Origin: Micropterix aruncella
Lineage: Eukaryota > Arthropoda > Insecta > Lepidoptera > Micropterigidae
Direction of reading: 5' to 3'
DNA length: 64,000 nucleotides
Assembly: GCA_944548615.1 (NCBI GenBank)
Contig: OX155961.1
Location: 13,474,804-13,538,803 of the forward strand
The position numbers and the translations under genes were made by a program. The notes beneath the pieces are model-generated. The model searched no databases. It saw only the letters and a program-made list of their open reading frames with translations, and was not told where the DNA came from. Positions 31,995 to 44,143 of the stretch are shown piece after piece; the stretch's first letter is position 1, and every line of letters begins with the position of its first letter.

Positions 31995-32440
31995 ACATGA
32001 CTGCTCAACAAAAAAGGAGTGTAATGTGTCCATGGTTCATCTTTGTATGTTTTATGTTTCTTTATTCCACCATAACTTTTAAATGCTTGAACCGATTTAG
32101 AAGTTTGTGGTATTGTTAAAATCGATATGTCATCTCGAGTGTCATAGGGTAACTTAACTTTACAAATATCAAGTACGTTGTTGTCTAAATGACCAAATGT
32201 CAATAAATTAACATAAACATATCGTGTTTAGTGTCTAGTAAAAGGTCTAATTGAGTACATTCCGAAAATATACATGTATCTATATGGATAAATACATCAA
32301 CCACATATATTTCGTCAAAAAACCGTATTAAAAATAATTATAAATGCAATAGTTCACTTTCTATAACGGCAGTCGTGTTTTTAAATAATTTTAATATATT
32401 TACTTTTATTTAGTATATAAAGATTAATTAAAATATATAT
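31995..32440 (+). repeat. dispersed repeat with ACGACTGCC/GGCAGTCGT inverted ends
   Basis: Starts ACATGACTGCTCAAC and runs through GGAGTGTAATGTG, CATAACTTTTAAATG, TTAGAAGTTTGTGGTATTG and CGTGTTTAGTGTC to GGCAGTCGTGT at 32378. Copies at 53749-54197 and 54239-54628 match; a reversed fragment is at 48315-48560. Similarity continues past the inverted end into TTTTAATATATTTACTT, so the true unit is longer than the inverted ends suggest. Confidence 0.7.
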
Positions 32441-33203
32441 TGAAAGAATTATAATGTTTTGCTATACCAGAGGGTTAAGGTTCTTAAATGACAGCGTATT
32501 GATGTTCTTAAAGGACACGAGGCTTAGCGCAGAACTATAGTAGGTGGCGAACACAATAGATCAGCAATGGTCGCAGTGTTACAAGGCTCATAAAGACCTA
32601 AGAAAAGGCCCACACAACAAATTAAAAAAAATACCAGAGTGATTGCTCTCATAATACAAATATTATTCAATACTGAAACAGCCTGCCATTTAATAACGAT
32701 AGGGTTAATTTTCCGTAACGGTTGTTTTCTTTGTTTTCCTGTTATTGAAAGGCCGCCCTTTTGTCATGACACTGTGTCATTGATTTCCGGTCCGCGCCTG
32801 AAGCGAATGTATTCGAATCTAATTAGCGAGTTCTCTGTCGGGCTTCAGGGGAACGTGACTTTAAAGAACGACTGAAAGAGAAATACGAGCATGCCCGAGT
32901 CGCTCTCGCCCAATAAAAACACTCTGCATACTCGTACGTCATCAAAGGACCACTGCTTCATCTTTTTTTTAAATTGTTTTTTCTTGTATAATATGCATGC
33001 TATTATGTCGCCTCCTTTCTATCTTCTTTAAATTAAATTAAATGTAAATTACATATATCGTCTCTCTATGTGTAAGACACATATAGAGCAACAAACTTTT
33101 CAGGGTATTGAAAAAACTGAAGAACTTAGTTCACGGGATGTTTTTTTTTGGTAGATAAATAAAATAAATATAAAGAATGATTAGTTTACTGTACTATCAA
33201 TTA
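32441..33203. other. non-repetitive sequence
   Basis: 32690-32960 is balanced in composition and without partner. A 78-codon + frame (32639-32875) has no motif. Confidence 0.35.
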
Positions 33204-33768
33204 GAGTTGTCAACTACAACGGGTGAACCCGTCACCTCAGGAAGTTTTAACGATTAGTCGTTCCATCTCCCTGAAGTGAGCGCAGAAGACTTGGACGAAA
33301 CAGTCCACCGTCAAGCTCCGCCACATGCCCATTAGAGGCCAACGCCTTAACCGCGAGATAACCAGGTGTGTTACCCAGCGGGCTTACACTCACGCCCTTA
33401 CTTCCAATTACGACCAGATTACTCCGGTCTATCGATTAGTTACGAATTCGAGGTCGCTTGCGCGGTCCTCTCCCTTACGAATCGGTAAAACGGTGTATAC
33501 CGAATCTATCGCGGACCACGGCATCCTTTGACCGGCTGTTCACCCAGGATCGGGTAGCCCATGGTCATTTCAAGAGCAGTCGCCGTAAGGTCCGCAACCA
33601 CCCCCGCTCTATAGGAAACAGTTGATTGCACAATTGATTGCCTAACTCCGCACGGTGCGCAGACCGTCCAGGAGATAGAACGACTTTTGCCCTCCCTTCA
33701 GGGAGATAGAACGACTAATAGTTAAAACTTCCTGAGGTGGCGGGTTCGCCCGTTGCAGTTGACAACTC
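33204..33768. mobile_element. family B element, complete with both TIRs (565 bp)
   Basis: Left end GAGTTGTCAACTACAACGGG is the inverse of the right end, with about 70 bp of inverted similarity through CACCTCAGGAAGTTTTAAC and AGTCGTTCTATCTCCCT. TA flanks both sides (33202-33203, 33769-33770). The interior has no coding frame; it contains GCCACATGCCCATTAGAGGCC, a B-box-like TTACGAATTCGAGGTCG and CACCCCCGCTCTATAGG. A non-autonomous DNA transposon with a TA target is the simplest reading. Confidence 0.8.
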
Positions 33769-35479
33769 TAGTTGTACTAACAAAACTGTCAAAGAGTTAA
33801 GTTGTTTGAGAGGAATTACTACTAACCACGTACGAGCTATTACCGGATAAAATCACTAACTAAGTAATGGGTACGAGATGCCACTGCAATGAGAATTTCA
33901 AGAAAACTAAGCAATTTAAGCTCTTGGAACATGGACAGAACGATCCGGAGCGTGATTTGACACCAATAACAATAAAAGACGTAACTTAGAATTTTTAGCG
34001 CGTAGTAAGGCGCGTGTAACATGTGTAAGTGTGTGTCTTGTTATTGCATTATCTCGGTGATTTGCGGTAATCTACGGTACATATTGTTATTCGCTACATT
34101 TCAAATATCGGTATTGACGCCATTGAACACTTTTTCATTTAAAGGGTTACAAGGAAAAACGATCAGTGTCATTGTTTAATGAAAATTAGATGTTAATGCA
34201 AACTTATGGCTTGTTCCTAAACGAATCGAAGCATAAATCGATTTTCGAAAGATAGATCACAGTGTGTCCTCAAATGAAGGTAAAAGAAAACGTGTGATTG
34301 ATTATTCTTTCCCGTCAGGACCAGAGGTGGGGTCGAGACCCACCGATTGACGCTGAGGAGGAACTGTGATGTGGAGCAAGGCTATTTTCCTGAGGTGTAA
34401 TTTTAATAAAATGTTTTTTTTTAGAATCTCAAATATTTTTAATATTATGTTATAGTTTCCGCTTTTTTTCTGATGAGCAATTGAAGTAAAGTTTTTTTTT
34501 TGTAGAAACTCAAGTACATGTGGTTTACAGGGAGAATATATTTTTTTCTTATTTTTTTTGCTGCTTTATGGTCAAAATGGGAATAAACCGCAAAAAGGGC
34601 AAAAATTTAACAGTTTTTGAAATATTCAAAAGTGTTCCGGAGGGCTGCCGAGGTCGAAAAACTGGATTTAGCATCTCAGGCATATCCCATACAAAAAGAA
34701 CTTAGGCCATATACAACCATAACAAGTCTACTGTACTACTAGGTAAAATCTCAGTTAGATTTTTAAAAAATGTAATTAACAAATATTTTAATAAGTTGAT
34801 ATTGATCGTTTATTCCTGTAACACTTCATTTGGATAACGCCTGACTGTTTGATCTTAATATCGCTAAGTGCATAGCGATCGGTCTGTTTTTTCCCGCAGG
34901 AATAAACAGACCGAACGTCGCACCGTCAAAGGTGAGCGATTTTGCGGTTTTTGCCGCTTTCCTTGACGGATTTTGCTCGTTTCTTGCCTGATCCGCAATC
35001 CGTATTGAGTTTTCCTACCCATTTTTGGCGACACGTGCGGCGCTCCCGCGAGGTTTTCGACAAACATTCATGCTACATCGCTCTCTGGGGCGGTCGGGCA
35101 ACACGTTGCGAATGCTATGTCATTTGAGAATCGTTGCATCCCGCAAGTTTCTATTTTGGACCCGATTCTATTCAAATTTATTTAATACGCCTAACAAAGA
35201 ATCGCCGTATAAACTAGGTGTATGTAGCTTCATATCACTGTCTACGTTTAGGATAATATTAACACCTAGTGTTCATTCTGCTTTATAGCCTGAACATTAT
35301 TATTTTTAAAGTCATTTTGATTCTGTGATCTATTTTTTTATGTCCGTGTGTGATTGTTACTGATAACTATATTTTATTTAATATGGTTTTTTAACCACAT
35401 TTTATTACATTGAATTTCATTTAATTAACGATGGCGGAATTAATGTCGGCTATCCTCCGCGGACTATCACCGTACACTG
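33769..35479. other. unassigned, with one GC-richer island
   Basis: No repeat relative seen. 34870-35160 is more GC-rich (GTGCGGCGCTCCCGCGAGG near 35034). Short overlapping frames here lack motifs. Confidence 0.35.
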
Positions 35480-35990
35480 AGAAATATATTAGATTGATTC
35501 TTACATTACCATTTTGTTATTACGGTTTTATACAAAATAACAATGTTTCAATCGTAATTTTGTTGAATTACAAGGAATTTTGTTGAAGTCGATTATTTGT
35601 ATCAACATTTTCCTTACGGTTAATACGGAAATTACAGTATACTGTAGTTTCTACATGATTCATGTGTTCCACCATAACCATACGTATACGAATACATGCT
35701 GGCATGTTAGAAGCGAGATCACAAGGACGCGGCGTAATGAAATAACAATGTTATAACATTACGACCCGGTAATTACCGTTACGCTAACACCGTTACGCGT
35801 CGTGTTAATTCATACGTGTGGATCACAGCTCGAGTTATAGCCACAGCCCATGTAGTCCTTGTTGAAACATGCGTATTTCCCTGTATTACATTCATTATAT
35901 TTTTCTCGCTGTACCCCAAACGCAATTACACTGTATATCGTTGGTTAACGTCGTCCGGTCACCGCGTTGCATCCTGTGCTTCAAAATAAA
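35480..35990 (+). repeat. family A, uninterrupted copy
   Basis: Runs from AGATTGATTCTTACATTACC through ATTTGTATCAACATTTTCC, CGGTTAATACGGAAATTACAG and GTTACGCGTCGTGTTAATTC to about CAAAATAAAACCATC. Relatives: 29262-30720 (inverted, Helitron inside) and 41895-44690 (LINE inside). It shows what the pre-insertion sequences looked like. Confidence 0.7.
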
Positions 35991-36890
35991 ACCATCTGAC
36001 TGTTACATTGTTTTATTCCGCGTTTATTACTTCGTTTGAGAGAGCATCTCAACTAGCACAGCCGCGCCCATTCGAAATTACTATTGGTGGCCGTACCCAA
36101 TCGACTGTGCACTCTGGTGAATAACCAGGTGAGTCTGGAAACTTACGTTTTCTAAGCAGCGGGGGTTTATTTATTTATTTATTGAACAAATCAACATTAC
36201 AGTAAACACCAATTCGTTGAGATGTAATATACATAAATATAAAAGGCATTAAATATGCAAGCTGAAGCATTAATAAAAAACACTAAAACACGCTTTTATA
36301 AATGGACGTAAAAACCACATCATCAGACCTTGAAACCTAATCGAGGTCAAAGTTCATTCCAAGACTTTTCTAACAAGTCCAAACACAGCTATGATACGAT
36401 GTTCCATCATGAAGTTCCAGTTCATATCTTCCGACTCCATCATCAGATCAGTTCGACAGTACCATATTATTGTATTGTCATCAGAACTACATACAGCTGC
36501 CAATTTTCATGACGCTACGATCCTTGGAAGATGGTTAAATTAGTTACCTTAGATTCCATTACATAGTTACATACAGGTCGACCTAATAAAAGCGTGATGG
36601 GTTGATGTTTACTTTGATGTTGATGTTGGCGGGTTGATATTGACCTGATATCAACCACCTTTAAAGCGATTCGTTGCCCATTACGGGCAAAGGGCGCCAC
36701 GGTCCGCGATGAGTTCGAACTGAATTACCGCTAATATTAGATAGAGGCCACGCAAGCGTCTTCGAATCTGGGACCAGACTGGATGATGGAGAAATTTGTC
36801 CAAATCTGGTAAAATGGAAGCGAGGTCAACCCGCCTGTCCTCTCCAGTGCCTCGCGGAAAAGCGTCAAACTTACGGGTCTGTCGATGTAG
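35991..36890 (-). repeat. family B copy in reverse orientation, interrupted by other repeats
   Basis: 36095-36165 (GTGCACTCTGGTGAATAACC, CTAAGCAGCGGGGGT) and 36640-36890 (CACGGTCCGCGATGAGTTCG, CACGCAAGCGTCTTCG) match family B interior inverted. Between them sit a minus-strand LINE tail ((AAAT)n, 36166-36310) and a copy of the block also found after the 119-bp array (36315-36600). Neither TIR of this copy is intact. Confidence 0.55.
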
Positions 36891-36910
36891 TTAGGTAGTT
36901 AGACATCTTG

Positions 36911-37662
36911 CGGTGTCGACTACAACGGGCGAGTCCGTCACCACAGGACGTTTTAACGATTAGTCGTTCTGTCGCCCTGCAGTGAACGTAGAAGACTTTG
37001 GACAGTACAATCCTACGTCCAGCTACGTCACAACCCGTAAGAGTCCAACGCCTTACCGCGAGTTAGCCAGGAATAAACCCGGGATACTCGAGATACTCGC
37101 GCCCTCACTTCCAATTGTGACCAGATTTCTCCGGTCTCTCGATTGGTTCCGAGTTCGAGGTCGCTTGCGCGGTCCTCTCCCTTATGAAGTGGTGAAACGG
37201 AGTGCACCGAATATCGCGGACCAAGGCGTCCTTTGCCCGCCTCTTACCCGGGATCGGATGGCCAATGGTCAATTCAAGAGCAGTCGCCATAAGGTACGCA
37301 ACCACCCCCTCTCTATAGGAAACAATACAGTTCCCAGACTCCCCCGACTGTTAGTCGGAGAGCACAATCGATTGGCTTGCGCCGCACGGTGTGCAGACCG
37401 TCCAGGGGCGCCAGAGGTTTGATTCCCAGGGGAGACTGGTTGACCCAGTGTCCTACCCAGGATTCAGGTTGACCCGTGAGTGTGACCGACCCTGAACACA
37501 TGGGTCATCTCAAGTGGCCAACTCATCATGGGCCCGTTAGCCCCCAGGTAGTTAGACAGTGGTTTGTTTTTGTCTGCTAAGTCTTTTACGCACACGACAG
37601 AACGAGCTGATGCTGGTATAACTCCCTGGGGTGACGGGTTCGCCCGTTGTGATTGACACACC
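36911..37662. mobile_element. family B element, longer copy (about 750 bp)
   Basis: Left end TGTCGACTACAACGGGCG and right end CGCCCGTTGTGATTGACAC are inverted. This copy retains a 3' interior block absent from 33204-33768: GACCGTCCAGGGGCGCC, TGACCCAGTGTCCTACCC, GACCCTGAACACATGGGTC. Open frames of 146 and 60-66 codons on both strands are incidental to GC-rich repeat DNA; no transposase motif is visible. Confidence 0.7.
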
Positions 37663-38761
37663 CAGTATGTTAGTAAAACGGGCAGCCTCTATATATATCT
37701 TCGCTAAATTGCAGTATTTGCTAAATTCTTAATAACGGCCTTACAGTACCTATATAAACATAAAACATTATAAACATGCGAAAACAACCGTATCCTAAAA
37801 CACTCTTCTCAGTCTTCTGAGAATTTATTTCACGGATGAAGTAGGTAAGTATATCAATTATAATTGATTGTTAATCTGCCAAAATGCCACTGATTCATTG
37901 TAGTCGACCACTACCTATCCGCTTTCTAAAACACCTTCAAGGTCTACACCATCAATATGTTATTAGCTACATAATATGCCCTCAGATACAAATAAGTTCG
38001 CTCCACATACACCTTTTTCTCGTAAATCATGTGACAGAGAGAGCAGTAAAATAAACAGTATGCGAGATAATAGCGCGCCAATATTCGTAGCAACAGCTCT
38101 CACACCAGAAACGGTCGGCTGTCTGCCAGCGGACTGCGACCAAACTACTACTGGCCAGCTTTCAGTAGTGGTTTTGAAGTGGTCATTATCGAGCGCGAAA
38201 GGCCCATCTAGGGGATCATATATCGATGGTCTACACGGTAATTAGTGCGGGCGAACAAAAGCAAGGCCATTGTACTCACGCATGCCTCCCTCGACTCTCA
38301 CTTCCCAAAGCGATTTCGGCTACTTCTTTTTTTGACGAAAAAAGAAAAATCTCGCTACAATTACAGCCGAATCGCGTAGCGTTTGAAGCCGCTGATTGAT
38401 TTTGATATGTCACTCAGTCGCTCTTGTCGCACGTATAACTCTCGCCCCCTCTATCCCGTATCGTCCCCTTTTTTTCACGGCGTTGCGAGAGGGAAGAGTA
38501 TGTGATTATTTTCGCCGCACACATTTTGTGCCAGCTTTCCGCGAGAATGGAATTTTCTCGCATAATACAAATGTGTAATTTGCACTGGGGCGACAAAACG
38601 CTGCAAAGTCGACAGTAAATCGGGCCACGTTGTAAATTTCGACCTATTGTGTAGGGCTACAAACGAAGTTAGTGTTAGTGAATAACATCGAAATAATGTT
38701 ATCGTGAGAGTATCACACGTTCTGGATTTTGATTTTTGAATCGATAGAGAAATATAGTAAA
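37663..38761. other. non-repetitive, partly GC-rich
   Basis: 37970-38600 is balanced in composition and unlike the flanks. An 89-codon + frame (37976-38245) has no motif I recognise. No repeat partner. Confidence 0.35.
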
Positions 38762-39516
38762 CTAGCTGACCCGTGCCTACTTCGTTGAGCGGTAAAACTT
38801 TTTACATGTGAGGAAATTATGAGTGTTGTTCGGTTAGTACTGAGTGCTATCATTTATTTCCTGACTGCCAAAAGAAGGGTTATATTTTTACTTCATATAT
38901 ATGTATGTATTTGCATTTGACTATATTACCGTTAGTTGTGAGTGTCTTCTTGTGAGTGTCTTATTTGTAAGTGTCTTATCTCTTTAACCATTTATGCAGT
39001 AAAAGGGAAATTATATGCAGTAAAAGGGAAAAGTCTTTTGTTTTAAACACTTGAGACGATAAATTTACTTATTTTGATATGAATTCATAATTGTTGATAA
39101 TGTGACCAATAAACATCACCTAACGATTTATTTCATTTTTTAATATATAATACTACTTTTTGTGACTTAAATATAAAAGTTAGACATATGCTGTCGCTGA
39201 ATTTTTGTAGGCATTATCAAGCTCTACAACTTTTCTCTAGAACTTAATCATAATTCTCTCATCGTTAAGGCAGCGTTAGTTAGAAACGCTTTCGTTCGAC
39301 CGTTTTTTCTCCGACTTACTTTGCAAATCCGACTACCACGAAGAAGTCTTTTCATTTTTCGGATTAATATATAGCCTATGACACTCACAAATAACGTGGC
39401 TTTCTATTGGTAAAAGAATTTTCATAATCGGTTCAGTAGATTTAGAGATTACTTCCTACAACCTCACAAACTTTACCTCTTTATAATATTATAGTATATA
39501 TAGTATATAGTATAGA
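38762..39516 (-). mobile_element. non-autonomous Helitron, 755 bp (copy 2 of 3)
   Basis: CTAG end at 38762 after A (38761); TC end (as GA) at 39515-39516 before T. Colinear with 2113-2863, including GTGAGTGTCTTCTTGTGAGTG and TCCGACTACCACGAAGAAG. Next to the TC end is an expanded TATAG-type repeat. Confidence 0.85.
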
Positions 39517-39559
39517 TGAGATGACGTCATTCTCTATCGCTTGTCAATTGAGATTCGAC

Positions 39560-40175
39560 ACAAATGTATGCATACGATTCATCTTCGGTCAACGCATGTA
39601 TGATCACGTTTCCGAATATAGGGCAAAGTTTAAATGGTTGCCAGTACGCCAAAGAAGAAATGTTCATATAATTGCTGTCCTCTATCGTGTACTCTCCCAA
39701 TCAACACCATTCTTTTCTCCACGAGATTTTGAACCATTCAGTTCTCACGGATACTTCGGTCAACCTCTGACAGCTTACTAAAAATTCCGTGTCATAATAC
39801 TGATTTCTATTCCTACTCTTCCTGTGTCTCTGGTGCAACACTCTGGAACGATCTCCCGGAAAATATACGAAACTCTCCTTCTTAACCATCATTTACGACC
39901 TACCTCAAAAATTACTTTTCTAATAAGTAACCTTTCTAATAAGTAACCAGTTCTTTCCTTTTTATCCTCTTTCTCTCCCAATATCCTCTCCTCGGAAATT
40001 CTTAGTTTTGAATACCTATACTTTATCTTTATTTTCACAACGTAATCTAATCTTTATTTTCACAACGCGCGCATGTTCCTTTGTGATTAGGTTAGCTATA
40101 AGACATTGTCATGTGGCAATAAGCTCGCCTGTTTGTATTATCATTAGGTGCAAATAAAGACTATTTTCAGGGATT
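39560..40175 (+). pseudogene. 5'-truncated LINE, C-terminal fragment with 3' end
   Basis: Frame 39521-39781 includes YDHVSEYRAKFKWLPVRQRR and NVHIIAVLYRVLSQSTPFFS, colinear with the LINE at 31240-31830; the frame then breaks. The 3' UTR block TAAGACATTGTCATGTGGC and GTGCAAATAAAGA follows, ending near 40170. An ACTAATAAGTAACC-type duplication is seen near 39930. Confidence 0.8.
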
Positions 40176-40219
40176 ATCGTATCGTATCGTAAGAAACATG
40201 TCAGGGATTATCATATGAT

Positions 40220-40570
40220 ATTAAATAAATAGGTTTAAAAACGAATTTACCACGTGAATTTTGTAGCACCCGTAGTTTCGGCGATGTTGCAACCGTTGTT
40301 GTTTAGGTTATTCTGAAGCGCCGCCGTCAATCCGCTGTTTTTTTTTTTTATTCTTCAGTTTTTTTAATTTATTTTTTATTTTTTTATTTTGCTGGTAGGC
40401 GGCAAACCGCTGCAACTGCACAGATTATAATGTTGGTGGGCGGCGGGTTCGAAACCGTGTTTTAAACCTATTTATAATGTCAAAAATCGGCGATAGTCTT
40501 CGATTTCTTATGATAACAAACTTGCCTATTGTGAAACTTCACAATAAAGAGTAGAAACACACACATTATT
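40220..40570. repeat. palindrome-family arm plus SINE-type tail
   Basis: 40235-40300 (ACGAATTTACCACGTGAATT, TTTGTAGCACCCG) matches one arm of the palindrome at 40635-40785. 40525-40560 (GCCTATTGTGAAACTTCACAATAAAGAG) matches the SINE 3' region of 1560-1600. Confidence 0.55.
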
Positions 40571-40634
40571 ATCCTCGTCTTATATGGCTACATCGCTCAA
40601 ATATTGATGGATGTCGTTACGTCGTTAGATTATA

Positions 40635-40785
40635 AATAGGATAAAACTAATTTACCGCTTGATGTTTGTAGTACCCGACGTTTCTAGTCGCCGTTGTCCA
40701 GGGTAGATTCAATCTACCTTGGACAACGGCGGCTGCAACATCGGATGCTACAAACATCACGCGGTAAATTCGTTTTATCATGTTT
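40635..40785. repeat. long palindrome, ~75-bp arms, 1-base loop
   Basis: GGTAGATT-C-AATCTACC marks the centre near 40712. Outward the arms pair through GCCGTTGTCC/GGACAACGGC, TTTGTAGTACCCGA/TCGGATGCTACAAA and TTTACCGC/GCGGTAAA, with a few mismatches. Fold potential is very high. Probably a palindromic MITE; a single-arm relative is at 40235-40300. Confidence 0.8.
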
Positions 40786-40961
40786 ATAATGTCAAACAAC
40801 CGCGATAGTCTTTGATTTCATACGTGGTTAGATGTTTTGACGGTCTTATAAATATATCTTTTTATCATCTGCATACATACTGGTATGTAAGGATTTTACT
40901 ATTGGATACAGAATCAGCGCTGTCATTACAAGAAATAGAAACACCAGATAAAGAACACAGT

Positions 40962-41264
40962 GGGCCCGATTGCGTTTCTTTGTGAACTAAATCTAAAATT
41001 AGTCCAAGCGAACGAGACAGAGTAATACCTTAGAGCGGAATATGAAACGAACGATCGTCGATAAATACTACCTGCCGAACTTATAGGTACTCGTCCGAAT
41101 AAATTTGAGCATATTTCGTGCGGTATAAGATTTGACCTCGGCGGGCAGTTTTAATGCGAAAAAGTGACAACCGGTCATCTCAAACTCTGCTCTAGCGTAT
41201 TGCCCTGTCTCGTTCACATGGACTAATTTCTGATTTTAGTTCACGAAGAAACGCAATCGAGCCC
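40962..41264. mobile_element. MITE with terminal inverted repeats (copy 2, 303 bp)
   Basis: GGGCCCGATTGCGTTTCTT... and ...AAGAAACGCAATCGAGCCC are inverted; AGT flanks both sides (40959-40961, 41265-41267). Colinear with 3271-3563 apart from a small insertion (TTATAGGTA) near 41085. Confidence 0.8.
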
Positions 41265-41894
41265 AGTGTGTACTTACTGTATACAGTAACTGCAATCTTA
41301 CTAAAACGATAAATGCAACGCAGCGCGTACTAAAAAGATCTCATAAACAGGAAACCAGTTTGCGCGGGCGTTTATGAAGCGGACATTTAACGTTCCTAGG
41401 TTTAATCATGGAAAAGCTGAGTTAGTAGTTGCGTCTAGATTGGAAGACAATCTACTCGAGCATCGCCGCCCTTAAATCAGTCCCGGAGCGGGGCTCTTAT
41501 CGGGTAGTTAGGCAGCGGAGAGCGGTTTTCCTCGCTGCAATCATTACGAACAAATTACGGCGGACGGGTTTTTCCGGGAGTTTTCCGGAGCGAAGGGGAA
41601 AAGGGGGAGGGGGGATATTCCCCGGAAATTGATAGACGAAAGGGTCGACTCCATCAATCAGGCGGGAAACAATAATTGGGGCTGTTACGGATAATGAAGA
41701 CCTCAAGAACCGCGGACGGGGAGAAGTCACGACACCCGACAATATATCTTCATCGGCGGTAATAAATTTTGACGAACCTTTTAGTGACCTTTGGCAAGGG
41801 GACCGAATTCACTATTAAGAGGCTACCCGGATACAGTTTTTTTTAAAAACTGATTCGTTTTGCCGCAACGATATCCTGCCTGGAAATGAGAAAA
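41265..41894. other. non-repetitive, GC-richer
   Basis: 41330-41770 is balanced to GC-rich with purine-rich GGGGAAAAGGGGGAGG near 41595. Frames of 67 and 81 codons overlap on opposite strands without motif. Confidence 0.35.
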
Positions 41895-42010
41895 ATATTG
41901 GATTCCTTATTAAATTACTATTTTGTTATTAAGGTTTTAAACAGAAAAATGATGTTCCAATCGTAATTTTGGTTGATTTACAAGAAAGTGCGTTAAATCG
42001 CCATTATTCT

Positions 42011-44143
42011 ATTATATGTATTTTTTTTATTTATTTATTGGAATTATTAAATTAACCATTTTACAATAAATATAATATTAAAACAAATGGCAAAAACTTT
42101 CCTCTTTCATTCACTGGCTAGTGCTGCCCAACTGGGATATACCCGTTCCAGGGCAAGCAATTTGTATTTTTACATTTAAAACGAGGGTCGTTGAACCAAC
42201 CAAACACAATAATAATAATAATAATTTTAAAATATATATAATAATAATAAATAAATATAATAATAAAGTTTACAATATTATATAGGAAATAGAAATACTA
42301 AATACATTAGAATATACATATACACACATACATACATATATACACAATATATGTTAAGTCAACTTCAAATTATTCTACTACATCGATCATGGCATGGATA
42401 GATAAACGCTCTTCTTGCACCAGCCATTTATTTATTTTGCTTTTAAACACATGACAACTGGGGCTGGTTTTAATGTCACTGCTTAATTTATTATAGAGTC
42501 TTGTAGCTATGAAAGAGTAGTGTCGCTGTCCGAAAGTCGTCTTCATCCTAGGTACATTTAAATTATCACTCAGGAGTTGTCTAGTGGGTTTCGTGTGCGT
42601 AATAATAAAAGATTTATTTTGTTTGGCCACGAAAACCCAACGTAGTGCAGTTTTAATGAATAATAACCTAGCATCCAAAACCTGAGCTTCTTTAAAGAGT
42701 TCCTTAGAAGAATATTGATATGGTTTGCGATGCATGATTTTTAAAATACATTTTTGCGCTGTTAGAAGTGGCGTCAGGAGGGTTTTGCAGCACCCACCCC
42801 ACCCAATTATACCATAGTTAATAAGGGTTTCACATAATGCAAAATACACTATGGTTAGCGTCCTGCGATCCAGAACACTCCTCAACTCTTTGAAAGTATA
42901 ACCAAGGGTTCTCACTTTCTTTGACACTGCATTGACTTGCTCTTCCCATCGCAATTTATTGTCAACTACAATGCCTAGATATTTGACTGTGGGGGATCTC
43001 TTTAGTGGTGCACAATTACACGAGGTTTCAGAGTGACATTTGTGAATGGTTACGTGGTGATTTACTGTTGGCTGACCCCTATTAGTAGGGCTAAAAGTCA
43101 TATAACTGGTTTTACTCACATTTAGTGTTAGTTTTGCAGTTTCTAGCCAATCACGAATCTCATTCATGCCCAAATTTGCTTTTGTGAGAGTACTGTCCCA
43201 ATTTGATCCCTTAAAGATAACTACAGTGTCGTCAGCATATGAAATTATTTTTGCTGTCGGTAACTGGCAAAGATCATTTATATAAGTGAGGAAAAGTATG
43301 GGTCCCAGGACGCTTCCTTGCGGAACCCCATAGGTTAGTGGTTCAGCGTCACTAAAGTGGTTAAGAATCGACACAAACTGGACTCTGTTAGTTAAATAGC
43401 TCTGAAACCATTGGAGACTGGATGACGCTACGCCTATTTTTTTTAATTGTTGTAGTAACCTATTATGAGGCACCGAATCAAAGGCTTTCGCCAAATCTAA
43501 AAATACTGCCAGGCACTTTTCTCCCTTGTCTATGCCTTGTACAAGAAAATCTGTTAAGGCTGAGATGGCGTTTGATGTCCCTAGGCCTTCTCTAAAGCCA
43601 AATTGATTGTCTGACAGAATAGCGTTTTCTCCTAAGAATTTCATTAATCTTAATTTAGCCACCTTTTCAATAATTTTCGACATTGTATTCAGTATTGAAA
43701 TAGGTCGATAATTATTCACCTGCAGTTTGTCACCCCCCTTAAAAATTGGTATTACTCTAGCAGTTTTCAAATCGCTCGGAAATACACCACTTCTAAAGCT
43801 AACGTTGATTATATGACTGATGGGTACGCTTATATATGACTTAGTAATTTTAAATATATGGGACCCTAATTCATCATTTCCTGCTGCTGACTTATTCTTT
43901 AGGCTTTCGATTATCTTCGTGACTTCAGCAGCATTAGTCGGTCTGAGATATAGTGAGGCCTGGTAGATACCAGTATCATTACATGAATCAATTTCTTCAT
44001 CCGTGACAAATTTTTTGGCTAACATAGGACCCACGCCACAAAAGTGTTTATTAATGTGATTTAGCACTTTTTTAGTGTTATTTTGCAGGGTAACAACTTC
44101 ATCCTCGATTTGGATTTTGGACAAAGACGAAGTTTTTTTTAAC
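42011..44143 (-). mobile_element. 5'-truncated LINE, 2.1 kb, with tail
   Basis: The minus-strand 3' end is an (AAATA)n-type tail (42015-42045). The interior encodes a reverse transcriptase; the endonuclease and ORF1 parts are missing, as expected of target-primed reverse transcription that stopped early. The 3' UTR contains (AAT)n microsatellite DNA (42200-42270). Confidence 0.85.

Noticed and set aside
36125..36135. Second zero-length exon (CAG|GTGAG)
   Set aside because: There is no pyrimidine tract before it and it lies in a family B interior where sister copies differ at the site.
36982..37422. 146-codon + frame
   Set aside because: Lies in family B repeat DNA; the same DNA in other copies has no conserved frame.
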